Notes under the pieces: model-generated
Databases searched by the model: none
What the model saw: only the letters and a program-made list of their open reading frames with translations
What the model was told of the DNA's origin: nothing
Shown here: in pieces, positions 53,995-63,020 of the stretch
How the letters are laid out: every line of letters begins with the position of its first letter
How positions within the stretch are numbered: the stretch's first letter is position 1
Source of the DNA: Actinomadura craniellae
GTDB taxonomy: Bacteria; Actinomycetota; Actinomycetes; Streptosporangiales; Streptosporangiaceae
Reading direction: 5' to 3'
NCBI RefSeq assembly: GCF_003289645.1
Contig: NZ_QLYX01000002.1
Span: forward strand, 434,001 to 498,000
DNA: 64,000 bases
Position numbers and translations under genes: made by a program

Positions 53995-56499
53995 TCACAG
54001 GCGGTCCACCGCGGTGACCCGGACGACCGCCTCGCCGGCCTCGTCGGACGCGGCCAGGTCGACCTCGGCGCTGATGCCCCAGTCGTGGTCGCCGGCCGGG
54101 TCGTCGAAGATCTGCCGGATCAGCCACCGGCCGGGCTCCGGCTCGATCAGCAGCAGCTTGGGGCCGCGGGCGTCGGGTCCGGTGCGCAGCTCGTCGTGGT
54201 CGTCGTGGTAGGCGTCCATGGCCGCCGCCCAGCCGTCGGCGCCGAGGTCGGGGTCCAGCTCGCCCAGTTCGGCGTGTCGCCCCAGGGCGGCGAGCTCGAC
54301 CCGGCGGAACATCGCGTTGCGCACCAGCACCCGGAACGCGCGGGTGTTGGCGGTGACCGGGACGGTCCGCTCCTCGATCGCGGTGTGGACGTCCGTGGCG
54401 GCGGGGTTGGCCAGCTGCTCCCACTCGTCCAGCAGGCTGGAGTCGACCTGGCGGACCAGCTCGCCCAGCCACTCGATCAGGTCGACCAGGTCGTCGGTCT
54501 TGATCGACTCGGGCACGGTCTGCTGGAGCGCCTTGTAGGCACCCGACAGGTAGCGCAGCACCAGCCCCTCGGTGCGGGCCAGCTCGTAGAACCCGACGTA
54601 CTCCACGAAGGTCATGGCCCGCTCGTACAGGTCGCGCACCACCGACTTGGGGCGCAGCGGGTGGTCGCCCACCCAGGGGTGGCCGCGGCGGTAGATCTCG
54701 TAGGCGGCCGACAGGTGCTCCTCCAGCGGGCGCGGGTAGGTCACCTCCTGGATGAGCTCCATCCGCTCGTCGTACTCCACGCCGTCGGCTTTCATCTGCG
54801 CGATCGCCTCACCGCGCGCCTTGTTCTCCTGGGCGGCCAGGATCTGGCGGGGGTCGTCGAGCGTCGCCTCGATCACCGACAGGACGTCCAGCGCGTAGGA
54901 GGGGGACGCCGGGTCCAGCAGTTCGAAGGCGGCCAGCGCGAACGTCGACAGCGGCTGGTTGAGCGCGAAGTCCTCCTGCAGATCCACGGTGAGGCGGGCG
55001 TACCGGCCCTGCTCGTCGGGCTCGCCGAGCTGCTCGACCACTCCCCCGGCCAGCAGCGACCGGTAGATCGCGATGGCCTGCGTGATGTGGCGGCGCTGCC
55101 GGGGCCGGTCCTCGTGGTTGTCGGTGAGCAGCTTCTTCATCGCCTGGAAGGCGTTGCCCGGGCGGGCGATGACCGACAGGAGCATGGCGTGACTGACCTG
55201 GAACCGGGACTGCAGCGGTTCGGGCTCGGCGGTCTGCAGCTTGACGAAGGTGTCCTCGTCCCAGGAGACGAAGCCCTCCGGCGGCTTCTTGCGCACCACC
55301 TTGCGGCGCTTCTTGGGGTCGTCGCCCGCCTTGGCCAGCGCCTTCTCGTTCTCGACGACGTGCTCGGGGGCCTGGGCCACGACGTAGCCGATGGTGTCGT
55401 ACCCGGCCCGGCCCGCGCGGCCGGCGATCTGGTGGAACTCGCGGGCGCGCAGCCGCCGCACCCGGTGCCCGTCGTACTTGCTCAGCGCGGTGAACAGCAC
55501 CGTGCGGATCGGCACGTTCACCCCCACCCCGAGGGTGTCGGTGCCGCAGATGACCTTGAGCAGCCCGGCCTGGGCCAGCCGTTCGACCAGCCTGCGGTAC
55601 TTGGGCAGCATGCCGGCGTGGTGGACGCCGATGCCGTGCCGGACGAACCGCGACAGGTTGCGGCCGAACCGGGTGGTGAAGCGGAACCCGCCGATCAGCT
55701 CGGCGATCTTCGCCTTCTCCTCCTTGGTGCAGACGTTGATGCTCATCAGCGACTGGGCCCGCTCCATCGCGGCGGCCTGGGTGAAGTGCACCACGTAGAC
55801 CGGGGCCTTCTGCACGGAGAGCAGTTCCTCGATGGTCTCGTGCAGCGGGGTGGTGCGGTACTCGTAGGTGAGCGGTACCGGGCGCTCGGCGGAGCTGACC
55901 AGCGCGGTGGGGCGCCCGGTGCGCCGGGTCAGGTCGCGCTCGAACCGGGTGACGTCGCCGAGCGTGGCCGACATCAGCAGGAACTGCGCCTGCGGCAGTT
56001 CCAGCAGCGGGATCTGCCAGGCCCAGCCCCGCTCCGGCTCGGCGTAGAAGTGGAACTCGTCCATCACCACCAGGCCGACGTCGGCGTCGGCGCCGTCGCG
56101 CAGCGCGATGTTGGCCAGCACCTCGGCGGTGCAGCAGATGATCGGGGCGTCGGCGTTGACGCTGGCGTCGCCGGTCATCATGCCGACGTTGGCGCTGCCG
56201 AACATCGCGCACAGGTCGAAGAACTTCTCCGACACCAGCGCCTTGATCGGGGCGGTGTAGAAGCTGACCTCGTCGCGGCCCAGCGCGGCGAAGTGCGCGC
56301 CCGCCGCGACCAGGCTCTTACCGGAGCCGGTGGGGGTCGCCAGGATCACGTTGGCGCCGGAGACCACCTCGATCAGCGCCTCCTCCTGTGCCGGGTAGAG
56401 GGTGATCCCCCGTTCCTCGACCCAGCTCTGGAAGGACTCGAACAGGGAGTCGGGGTCGGCGGGGTTCGGCAGGCGGTCGATGAGGGTCACGCCCTCCAT
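53995..56499 (-). CDS. DEAD/DEAH-box helicase with DUF3516
   Basis: An 834-residue superfamily-2 helicase. Motif I ATPTGSGKSL (54-63), motif II VVMDEFHFY (DEFH variant), motif III MSATLGD and motif VI QIAGRAGRAGYDT are present. The C-terminal 400 residues are the DUF3516 region (TDDLVDLIEWLGELVRQVDS). It is a standard actinomycete gene thought to unwind RNA or DNA, not tested here. The ATG at 56499 places motif I at a usual distance; frames upstream reach into the neighbouring promoter. It is divergent from the MBL gene. Confidence 0.88.
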   Translation of the reverse strand: MEGVTLIDRLPNPADPDSLFESFQSWVEERGITLYPAQEEALIEVVSGANVILATPTGSGKSLVAAGAHFAALGRDEVSFYTAPIKALVSEKFFDLCAMFGSANVGMMTGDASVNADAPIICCTAEVLANIALRDGADADVGLVVMDEFHFYAEPERGWAWQIPLLELPQAQFLLMSATLGDVTRFERDLTRRTGRPTALVSSAERPVPLTYEYRTTPLHETIEELLSVQKAPVYVVHFTQAAAMERAQSLMSINVCTKEEKAKIAELIGGFRFTTRFGRNLSRFVRHGIGVHHAGMLPKYRRLVERLAQAGLLKVICGTDTLGVGVNVPIRTVLFTALSKYDGHRVRRLRAREFHQIAGRAGRAGYDTIGYVVAQAPEHVVENEKALAKAGDDPKKRRKVVRKKPPEGFVSWDEDTFVKLQTAEPEPLQSRFQVSHAMLLSVIARPGNAFQAMKKLLTDNHEDRPRQRRHITQAIAIYRSLLAGGVVEQLGEPDEQGRYARLTVDLQEDFALNQPLSTFALAAFELLDPASPSYALDVLSVIEATLDDPRQILAAQENKARGEAIAQMKADGVEYDERMELIQEVTYPRPLEEHLSAAYEIYRRGHPWVGDHPLRPKSVVRDLYERAMTFVEYVGFYELARTEGLVLRYLSGAYKALQQTVPESIKTDDLVDLIEWLGELVRQVDSSLLDEWEQLANPAATDVHTAIEERTVPVTANTRAFRVLVRNAMFRRVELAALGRHAELGELDPDLGADGWAAAMDAYHDDHDELRTGPDARGPKLLLIEPEPGRWLIRQIFDDPAGDHDWGISAEVDLAASDEAGEAVVRVTAVDRL

Positions 56500-56581
56500 C
56501 CTGCCCGTAGCCGGGCGGTGGCCGAGCCAATTGGACCTAACGTACGATGCGACCTCTTCGCCCCCCTTTGGGAGAGTGCCC

Positions 56582-57412
56582 ATGCGCGTCCATCACCTCA
56601 ACTGCGGCACCATGCTGCCCCTCGGCGGGTGGCTGATGGGCGGCCAGGGACATCCGCTGTCCACCGCGCCGCTGGTGACGCACTGCCTGCTGATCGAGAC
56701 GGACGCGGGGCTGGTGCTGGTCGACACCGGGTTCGGCATGCGGTGCGTCGAGCAGCCCGTCCAGGTGCTGGGCCGGCAGTTCATGGCCGCGTGCCGGCCC
56801 CGGCTGGATCCCGCCGAGACCGCGCTGCGCCAGGTGATCGCGCTCGGCCATTCCGCCGAGGACGTCCGGCACATCGTCCTCACCCACCTGGACCTCGACC
56901 ACGCGGGCGGGCTGGCCGACTTCCCGCACGCCACGGTGCACCTGCACGAAACCGAGCGGCAGGCGGCCGCGGCACCTTCCAGTGTCAGCGAGAAGCAGCG
57001 CTACCGGCCGATCCAGTGGGAGCACGGCCCTGACTGGCGGACCTACTCGGGGGCCGACGGGGAGCGCTGGTTCGGTTTCGAGGCGGTGCGGGAGCTGGCG
57101 GGGCTGCCCGAGGACATCCTGCTGGTCCCCCTCGCCGGGCACTCCCGTGGGCACACCGGGGTGGCGGTGCGCACCGGCGACCGCTGGCTGCTGCACGCGG
57201 GGGACGCGTTCTTCTTCCGCGGCGAGGTCGACCCGGCCCGGCCCTACTGCCCGCCCGGCCTGCGGGTCTTCCAGACGGTGGTGCAGGAGGACGGCGCCGC
57301 GCGGCACACCAACCGCAGGCGGCTGGCCGATCTGGTCGGCGGGCACGGCGACCAGGTGGACGTGTTCTGCGCGCACGATCTCACCCAGCTGCGCGAGACG
57401 TCCCGGCTCTGA
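56582..57412 (+). CDS. MBL-fold hydrolase, lactonase-like
   Basis: A 276-residue metallo-beta-lactamase-fold protein. The metal motif LTHLDLDHAGG (100-110) has the form usual in the N-acyl-homoserine-lactonase-like branch, with GHSRGHTG (about 186-193) and HAGDAFF adding ligands. The substrate may be a lactone, but lactonase activity is only suggested. ATG at 56582 follows GGGAG. It is convergent with soxR, whose stop is one base away. Confidence 0.83.
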   Translation: MRVHHLNCGTMLPLGGWLMGGQGHPLSTAPLVTHCLLIETDAGLVLVDTGFGMRCVEQPVQVLGRQFMAACRPRLDPAETALRQVIALGHSAEDVRHIVLTHLDLDHAGGLADFPHATVHLHETERQAAAAPSSVSEKQRYRPIQWEHGPDWRTYSGADGERWFGFEAVRELAGLPEDILLVPLAGHSRGHTGVAVRTGDRWLLHAGDAFFFRGEVDPARPYCPPGLRVFQTVVQEDGAARHTNRRRLADLVGGHGDQVDVFCAHDLTQLRETSRL

Positions 57413-57886
57413 TCAGGTGCAGTCGGGGACGCCGCAGGCGGTGGCCTTGGCGATGAGCCGCCGCGGGCCGGGGCCCTCCTGGCCCAGCTCGTCGCGCGGG
57501 TTGGCGAGCGCACAGCGGTCCAGCGACAGGCAGCCACAGCCGATGCAGTCGCTGAGGTCGTCGCGGAGCTGTTCCAGGGCGCTGATCCGGGCGTCGAGGT
57601 CGGCCCGCCAGGAGGCCGACAGCGCCGCCCAGTCCTCCCGGGTGGGGGTGCGTTCCTCCGGCAGGGTGGCCAGCGCGCCGGCGATGGCGTTCAGCGAGAT
57701 GCCGACGCTCTGGGAGAGCCGGACGAACGCCACCCGGCGGATGGTGTCGCGGGTGTAGCGGCGCTGGTTGCCGGCCGTCCGGCGGCTGCGGATCAGGCCC
57801 TTGGCCTCGTAGAAGTGCAGTGCGGACACCGCGACGCCGCTGCGCGCGGCGAGCTGTCCGACGGTGAGCTCCTGGGGCATCGGCAT
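57413..57886 (-). CDS. soxR: SoxR, redox-sensing MerR-type regulator
   Basis: A 157-residue MerR protein. HTH is LTVGQLAARSGVAVSALHFY, followed by the dimer helix. C114, C117, C119 and C125 make the CxxCxCx5C site of the [2Fe-2S] cluster, which defines SoxR. Oxidation by redox-active compounds switches on targets; in streptomycetes these are reductase and export genes. A SoxR-box-like sequence lies 20 bp upstream, so autoregulation is likely. No other target is obvious, though the MBL gene and the large gene at 57976 are adjacent. Confidence 0.92.
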   Translation of the reverse strand: MPMPQELTVGQLAARSGVAVSALHFYEAKGLIRSRRTAGNQRRYTRDTIRRVAFVRLSQSVGISLNAIAGALATLPEERTPTREDWAALSASWRADLDARISALEQLRDDLSDCIGCGCLSLDRCALANPRDELGQEGPGPRRLIAKATACGVPDCT

Positions 57887-57892
57887 GCCCTG

Positions 57893-57923
57893 ATCATAGA
57901 AGCAACCTCAAGTAAGGTCGAGA
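57893..57923 (-). promoter_or_regulatory. soxR promoter with SoxR-box-like site
   Basis: CCTCAAGTAAGGTCGAG (57906-57922) keeps the CCTCAAG half of the enterobacterial SoxR box and a decayed second half. TATGAT (minus strand, 57898-57893) fits the -10. The site is also 54 bp from the divergent large gene. Confidence 0.5.
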
Positions 57924-57975
57924 TAACTTCGGGCGGCGTGTCCGGATCGGCTGAGAACTGTCGGAACGGCCTGCC

Positions 57976-60900
57976 ATGATGCGCGGCATGTCCCCCACGT
58001 CACAGTCCTCACTGCTGGACGCCGGGCTCGCCCCGCTGGGCGGCCCGGAGCCCGACGGCGCCGACGTCGTGCGCGCCCGCCGCTACTCGCACCCCCAGCT
58101 CGGCGGGCGTCCCGTCGTCCGGCTGACCGGCGACCTGCCCGCACCCGGCGAAGACCGGGCGCTGGGATTCCTCGGGTTCGCCGCGCCGGCGACCGGCGAA
58201 CCCCTCGCCTACGGGCGGCGGCGCGGGCTGGGCTACCCGGCGTGGGCGCTGGTGCACGACCCGAAGAACGCCGACCGGGCGCTCGCCGTCGTCACCCCGA
58301 TGGAGCGCGCGGCCCGGCTGGCCCGCAGCCGCCCCGGGGCCGCGACCGACGCCTTCCACGAGCTGGCCGCCCGGTTGCCGCACGCCCACCTGCCGAGCTA
58401 CTGGGAGCAGGCGGGGCGGGCGTTCCTGGCCGGCGGCAACGTCGGGCCGGCCGCCGTCCTGTTCGGCAAGGCCCGCGAGGCCGAACTGGTCTACGCGCTG
58501 CCCGTGGACGAGACGGTGCGCCGCGACGTCTTCCTGGAGTTCGCCTTCGCCGGGGCCCTGCCGGTCAAGGCGATCAAGGACTACTTCGACGAGCTGCGCC
58601 GGCGTTACGACCCGGCCCGGGCGTACGCGGAGTTCACCGAGCTGGCGCTGCGCCGGACGCTGGGCGGGCTGCCGCCCTGGAGCGACCTGCCCAAGCAGCT
58701 GCGGGCGCTGGCCAAGGCCGCCGGGCTCGACGCCCGGGCCGAGGACGACCGGCTCGCGGAGGCGCTGCTGGCCACCCCCGCCGTGAAGGAGGCCCCGGCC
58801 GGGTTCTTCAAGGCCTACCGGGCGGCGCTGGTCCGGGTGGGGCGCGCCGACCCCGCCGTGCGCGGGCGGCTGCTCAACCTGTTCCCGAAGGCCGACTCCG
58901 ACGGCTTCACCGGCTGGTGGCTGGAGCTGCTGGAGGAGGCCGGCGCCCACACCGCCCACACCGCCCTCACCGACGGCGACGCGCCCGCCGCGGCCCGGGC
59001 CGAGGGCGGGCCGGGCCGGTGGCTCGGCCGGATGGTCTCGCACGTCCAGGGCGGCTGGCGCGGCCGGCGCATCCCCGACGAGCTGTACGCGCTGGTGCCC
59101 CGCATGGCCGGCCGGCTGCGGGCCGAGGGCGAGCCGGTGGACCTCTCCATCGGGCGCCGCACCGACGCCGACCTCGTCGACCTGTGCCTGTCCCTGGAGA
59201 TCCCGCTGGCCGACCCCGAGGACGACCTCTGGTTCGACCTGTCCCGGCGGCACCCCGCCGGGCACCGGCGCGACCTGGCCGTGACCGACGCCGATCCCCG
59301 CTTCCGGCCCGTGCTCGACCGGTCGGTCGACAGCTTCTGCACCCGCAGCAACAAGATCGGCGAGCTGCTCGACAGCCCCGTGCTGACCCGCATGGCCGCG
59401 CGCTGGCTGCGCGGGCAGATCGCCGGGCTCTCCCGCGGCGGGCTGCTGGAGGCCGGCCGGGCGGCCCGGCGCATCGACACCGCGGTCGACGGCCCCACCC
59501 TGCGGGCGCTGCCCGAGGAGGCCGCGCTGCTGGCCTCCGCCGACCGGCGGCTGGCACTGATGCGGACGGTCCGGCTGGGCACCCCGGGCGAGCTGGGCTG
59601 GCCCGAGTTCGACGCGGTCGTCGCCGAGCTGGGCGGCCCGGAGAAGGTCCAGTGCATACCGAGCTGGCCGGTCATCACGGTGACCGGCGCCGGCCGGGCC
59701 GTCGTGGTCGGCCCGGCCGGGCGGGTGGCCGAGCACGACCTGCGCGTCCCGCCCAGTACCGAGCACCTCGCCGTGTACTGCGGCGGGCGGCTGCTGGTGT
59801 GCTGGTGGGACCGGTCCGGCAACCACGCCTACTGGTCCGACGCCCCGCACGAGGTGTTCACCCCCGAGTCCGGCGAGGGCACGTGGTCGCTGCGCTGGTC
59901 GTCCGAGCGGGGCAGCGGGTTCTGCGTGCTCACCGCCGACGGGGCCCGGATGGGCGACGGCCGGCCACTGTACCCCGGCGACCGGCGGGTCCCCGGCGGC
60001 GGGCACGTGCTGCACGACGGCGCGACCTACTGGGCCTACCGGCACGACCCGCGCGGGCTGTACGAGATCGACCCGGCGACCGGGCAGCGGGGCCGCGGGT
60101 CGCTGCCCGCGTTCCTGGAGGACGCTCCCCTGGCCGAGGGCGAGGACTGGGTGCCGGCCGCATGCTCGCTGGCCCCGCTGCCCGCCGGCCTGGAGGACAC
60201 CCCGCTGGGGCACGCCGGCGGCATGGTCGGCTTCCGGGTGCACCACATCCGCGGCGGGCACCGCATCACCGGCGTCGACGGCCGGACGGCGGACGTGCCG
60301 GGCGACTCGTACGCGCCGTGGGGGATCCTGTCCGTCCCCGGCGGCGCGCAGCCGATCGTCCTGCGCGCCGCCTGGAGAGACGTCACCGCGCTGGTCCCCG
60401 GCGACGGCGACCTGTGGGAGCTGAGCCTGGGCCACGACCACCGGACCGGCACGTTCGTCCCGCCGCCGGCGTTCTGGCACCTGTTCCAGGCGCGTGACGC
60501 GGCGGCCTCCGCGGTGCTGCGCGAGCTCACCGGGGAGCAGGCCGGCGCCCTGCTCGACGCCGCGCTCGCCGACCGCGCCGAGAAGCACGGCGACGACGAG
60601 GACCCCACGCCGCGGCTGCGCGCCGCCGTCGCCGCGCTGCTGCCGGACGGCGCCCACCCCGCCCTGGTCGCCGGGGTGGTCGCCACCGTCGTCGTCGCCG
60701 CCGACACCGAGCGGTACCGTGCCGGTGTCCTGGAGCGGGCCGAGGCCCGCTCCGGGCCGCGCATCGACCCGGAGGCCCAGCACCAGGCACTGCGCGGCCT
60801 GGGCGGGCACCCCGGCCACTGGACGGCCGATGACATCCTCGGCGAGGCCGCGCGCGCCTCCCGCTTCCTGCTCGGCGGGCCGGCGCCCGGCGAGCCGGTG

Positions 60901-62712
60901 AGCGACTGGCCGGTGCTGCCGGGCCGGGTGGGCGCGCTCGCCTGGCGCGCGGCCTCGCCGCTGACCTCCGCCACCGACCGCACGACACTCGGCGCGCTGC
61001 TGGAGCACTGGGCCGGCCTGGTGTTCGCCGACCCGGCGGCCCGGCTGCGCCGGGGCCGGTCCGCGCGCTCCCACCCGGCGGCCGGGGAGCACGCGGGCGG
61101 GCGCCACCTGGTGCTGGGCACCGTCGAGGGCGAGCCCGACCCGGCGGCCCGGCACTACGTGGAGCTGCGGTCCGGAGACGGCCCGCCGCCCCCCGAGGTC
61201 GAACCGCTGGACGCCGCGGACCTGACCCCCGGCTGGGGCACCCGGGACCGGATCCACGCGTTCCTCGCGGCGCTCGGCGAGCACGGCCCGGCCGCCTGGG
61301 ACCCGCGGGCGGTGGACCTGCTCACCGAGCGGACCGGGCTGACCCGGGGCACGGCGGCACTGCTGCTCGCGGCACTGCCCGACCTCGACGACTGGCGGAC
61401 GGCGTACCTGACCGCCGAGCAGCGGAAGCTGCTGGGCCTCGGCGCCGCCGAGGCCGCCGCGGCCCGGCAGGAACTGCGCCGCCTGCCGGTCGCCGACCGG
61501 CTGGCCCTGCTGGAGGCCGCCATGCCGGGCGACCCCGCCGAGCTGTGGGACACCGGCATACTGCCGGCCGCCGAACGGCTGGCCGCCGCCTGGGTGCACA
61601 GGTTCGGCCGCCGGGTACCGATCCCGGAGGACGCGGTCACCGAAGCCGCACAGATCATCGGATCCCGCGACGCCGCCCCGCTGCTGGCGCTGCTGACCGA
61701 TCCCGGTTCGATCCCCTGGCTGACCGGTGGCGCCGGCCGGCTGGTGGACAAGGACGACGACGGCGCCCAGTTGGCCGCGCCGCAGGAGGCTCCCGGCCAC
61801 AACGGCATGGCCATGATGGTGATCGCCCTCCTCTGGGCCGCCACCGCCCGCCCGGTGGGCGACCCGCTGACCGCGCACCTGCCCGAACTGCTCGACCGGG
61901 CGCGCGCCCGGCTGGGCCGGCCCGACCTACTGGTACCGGTGGGCCTGTGCTACGGGCTGCCCGGCGGGCCGGGCGACGAGTCCCCGGAGGACACGCTGCG
62001 GCGGGTGTTCGGCGACCGCCGGTACCCGGGGCTCAAGGCCGTCGCCCATGACGACGGGGTGACGGTCGCCGTGGCCCGCAACTACGGGTTCCAGCTCTAC
62101 GTCAGGGTCGCCCGGCTCGGCGACGACGACCCCCGCGCCCTGCTGGCGACGGCCCTGCTCACCGAGGAGGTCCACGGTGGCCGGCAGTTGCTCCAGGCGC
62201 TGGCGCTCGTTCGTGCCGGCGGGCTCACCGCACTTGCCCGGCGCGTCCGCGACACCCCGGTGCCGGCGGGCGGCCACGAGGCGAACCCCGCGCTGTCGGT
62301 GCCCGGCCTGGTGGCCGAGGTGGCCGCCGAGCACGGGCTGTCCGGCGACGCCGCCGCGCTCTACCTCCAATTGCTCGCCCTGCTGGAGCCCACCGACCGC
62401 AACGTCCGCCGGTGGAACGGGTGGACCCCGGCCCGGCACAAGAAGGCCGTGGCCGAGCTGACCGGGGCGGGCCTGGTGCTGGCGGCCAAGCGGAGCCGGG
62501 CCGGCCGCTCGGTGTTCCTGCCCGGCGACTGGGCCGAGGCGGCCGCCCCGAACCTGCCGGTGGAGCGCTGGAAGGCGGAGATGTACGGGCTGTCGGTGCC
62601 GGCGGGGCAGCGCAAGCTCTCCGGGCCGCTGCGCCGGTTCCTGCCGCTGCGCCCGCTGCACGAGTTGTTCGAGCACGCCTGGGCTCGCGTCCGCTCCGGC
62701 GACCTGCCCTGA
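57976..62712 (+). CDS. Very large protein of unknown function (1578 aa)
   Basis: Soluble, Ala/Leu/Arg-rich, with no membrane helix. Residues 1-540 are helical and repeat-like (LPHAHLPSYWEQAGRAFLAG, AFAGALPVKAIKDYFDELRR). Residues 560-830 are beta-rich, with propeller-like phrases (VITVTGAGRAVVVGPAGRVA, GTWSLRWSSERGSGFCVLTA). Residues 850-1480 are helical again. The tail has RRWNGWTPARHKKAVAEL and AKRSRAGRSVFLPGDW, a possible winged helix. It recalls large proteins of actinomycete MoxR/VWA or MolR-like groups, without a firm match. ATGs at 57976, 57979 and 57988 are possible starts. Function not known. Confidence 0.75.
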   Translation: MMRGMSPTSQSSLLDAGLAPLGGPEPDGADVVRARRYSHPQLGGRPVVRLTGDLPAPGEDRALGFLGFAAPATGEPLAYGRRRGLGYPAWALVHDPKNADRALAVVTPMERAARLARSRPGAATDAFHELAARLPHAHLPSYWEQAGRAFLAGGNVGPAAVLFGKAREAELVYALPVDETVRRDVFLEFAFAGALPVKAIKDYFDELRRRYDPARAYAEFTELALRRTLGGLPPWSDLPKQLRALAKAAGLDARAEDDRLAEALLATPAVKEAPAGFFKAYRAALVRVGRADPAVRGRLLNLFPKADSDGFTGWWLELLEEAGAHTAHTALTDGDAPAAARAEGGPGRWLGRMVSHVQGGWRGRRIPDELYALVPRMAGRLRAEGEPVDLSIGRRTDADLVDLCLSLEIPLADPEDDLWFDLSRRHPAGHRRDLAVTDADPRFRPVLDRSVDSFCTRSNKIGELLDSPVLTRMAARWLRGQIAGLSRGGLLEAGRAARRIDTAVDGPTLRALPEEAALLASADRRLALMRTVRLGTPGELGWPEFDAVVAELGGPEKVQCIPSWPVITVTGAGRAVVVGPAGRVAEHDLRVPPSTEHLAVYCGGRLLVCWWDRSGNHAYWSDAPHEVFTPESGEGTWSLRWSSERGSGFCVLTADGARMGDGRPLYPGDRRVPGGGHVLHDGATYWAYRHDPRGLYEIDPATGQRGRGSLPAFLEDAPLAEGEDWVPAACSLAPLPAGLEDTPLGHAGGMVGFRVHHIRGGHRITGVDGRTADVPGDSYAPWGILSVPGGAQPIVLRAAWRDVTALVPGDGDLWELSLGHDHRTGTFVPPPAFWHLFQARDAAASAVLRELTGEQAGALLDAALADRAEKHGDDEDPTPRLRAAVAALLPDGAHPALVAGVVATVVVAADTERYRAGVLERAEARSGPRIDPEAQHQALRGLGGHPGHWTADDILGEAARASRFLLGGPAPGEPVSDWPVLPGRVGALAWRAASPLTSATDRTTLGALLEHWAGLVFADPAARLRRGRSARSHPAAGEHAGGRHLVLGTVEGEPDPAARHYVELRSGDGPPPPEVEPLDAADLTPGWGTRDRIHAFLAALGEHGPAAWDPRAVDLLTERTGLTRGTAALLLAALPDLDDWRTAYLTAEQRKLLGLGAAEAAAARQELRRLPVADRLALLEAAMPGDPAELWDTGILPAAERLAAAWVHRFGRRVPIPEDAVTEAAQIIGSRDAAPLLALLTDPGSIPWLTGGAGRLVDKDDDGAQLAAPQEAPGHNGMAMMVIALLWAATARPVGDPLTAHLPELLDRARARLGRPDLLVPVGLCYGLPGGPGDESPEDTLRRVFGDRRYPGLKAVAHDDGVTVAVARNYGFQLYVRVARLGDDDPRALLATALLTEEVHGGRQLLQALALVRAGGLTALARRVRDTPVPAGGHEANPALSVPGLVAEVAAEHGLSGDAAALYLQLLALLEPTDRNVRRWNGWTPARHKKAVAELTGAGLVLAAKRSRAGRSVFLPGDWAEAAAPNLPVERWKAEMYGLSVPAGQRKLSGPLRRFLPLRPLHELFEHAWARVRSGDLP

Positions 62713-63020
62713 CCGGGTTCTGGCACGGCCTCTCCGGAGGCGGCGCTCACCCCCTGCTCCCCCTCGGGCCGGTCCCGGCCGACCGGTCCGAGGGGGTTAT
62801 CGAAATCCGCGGTGAACCTGGGGCGGGTGGGGCGCGTATCACCGACCGCATCCCCAGGGAGCGGCCGGGTGGGTGCGGGAGGGAGACTCGCGGTGAGGCC
62901 CGCCCCACCCGGCCGCACCATCCCCGGCACGGCTTTGTTGTCACTTTGACACAAATCGACCGGCCCCTATTGGCGGGGATGCCCCTGGCGTAAAGAGCAG
63001 GCAAAGTCCACTGTGGGACC
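62713..63020. other. Intergenic region with TTGACA and a small dyad
   Basis: 308 bp without a gene. TTGTCA-CTT-TGACA (62938-62951) is a short dyad overlapping TTGACA (62946-62951), a good -35 element for the downstream gene. A -10 is not clear; TAAAGA near 62992 is too far for a standard promoter. Confidence 0.35.

Noticed and set aside
53908-57033. Open plus-strand frame of 1,041 codons opposite the helicase
   Set aside because: It is antisense to a helicase with all motifs intact and reads as low-complexity sequence.
58009-61878. Open minus-strand frame of 1,289 codons opposite the large gene
   Set aside because: Composition is the Gly/Arg/Val/Pro-rich mix seen antisense to GC-rich genes, with no domain; the plus strand has the proper third-position bias.
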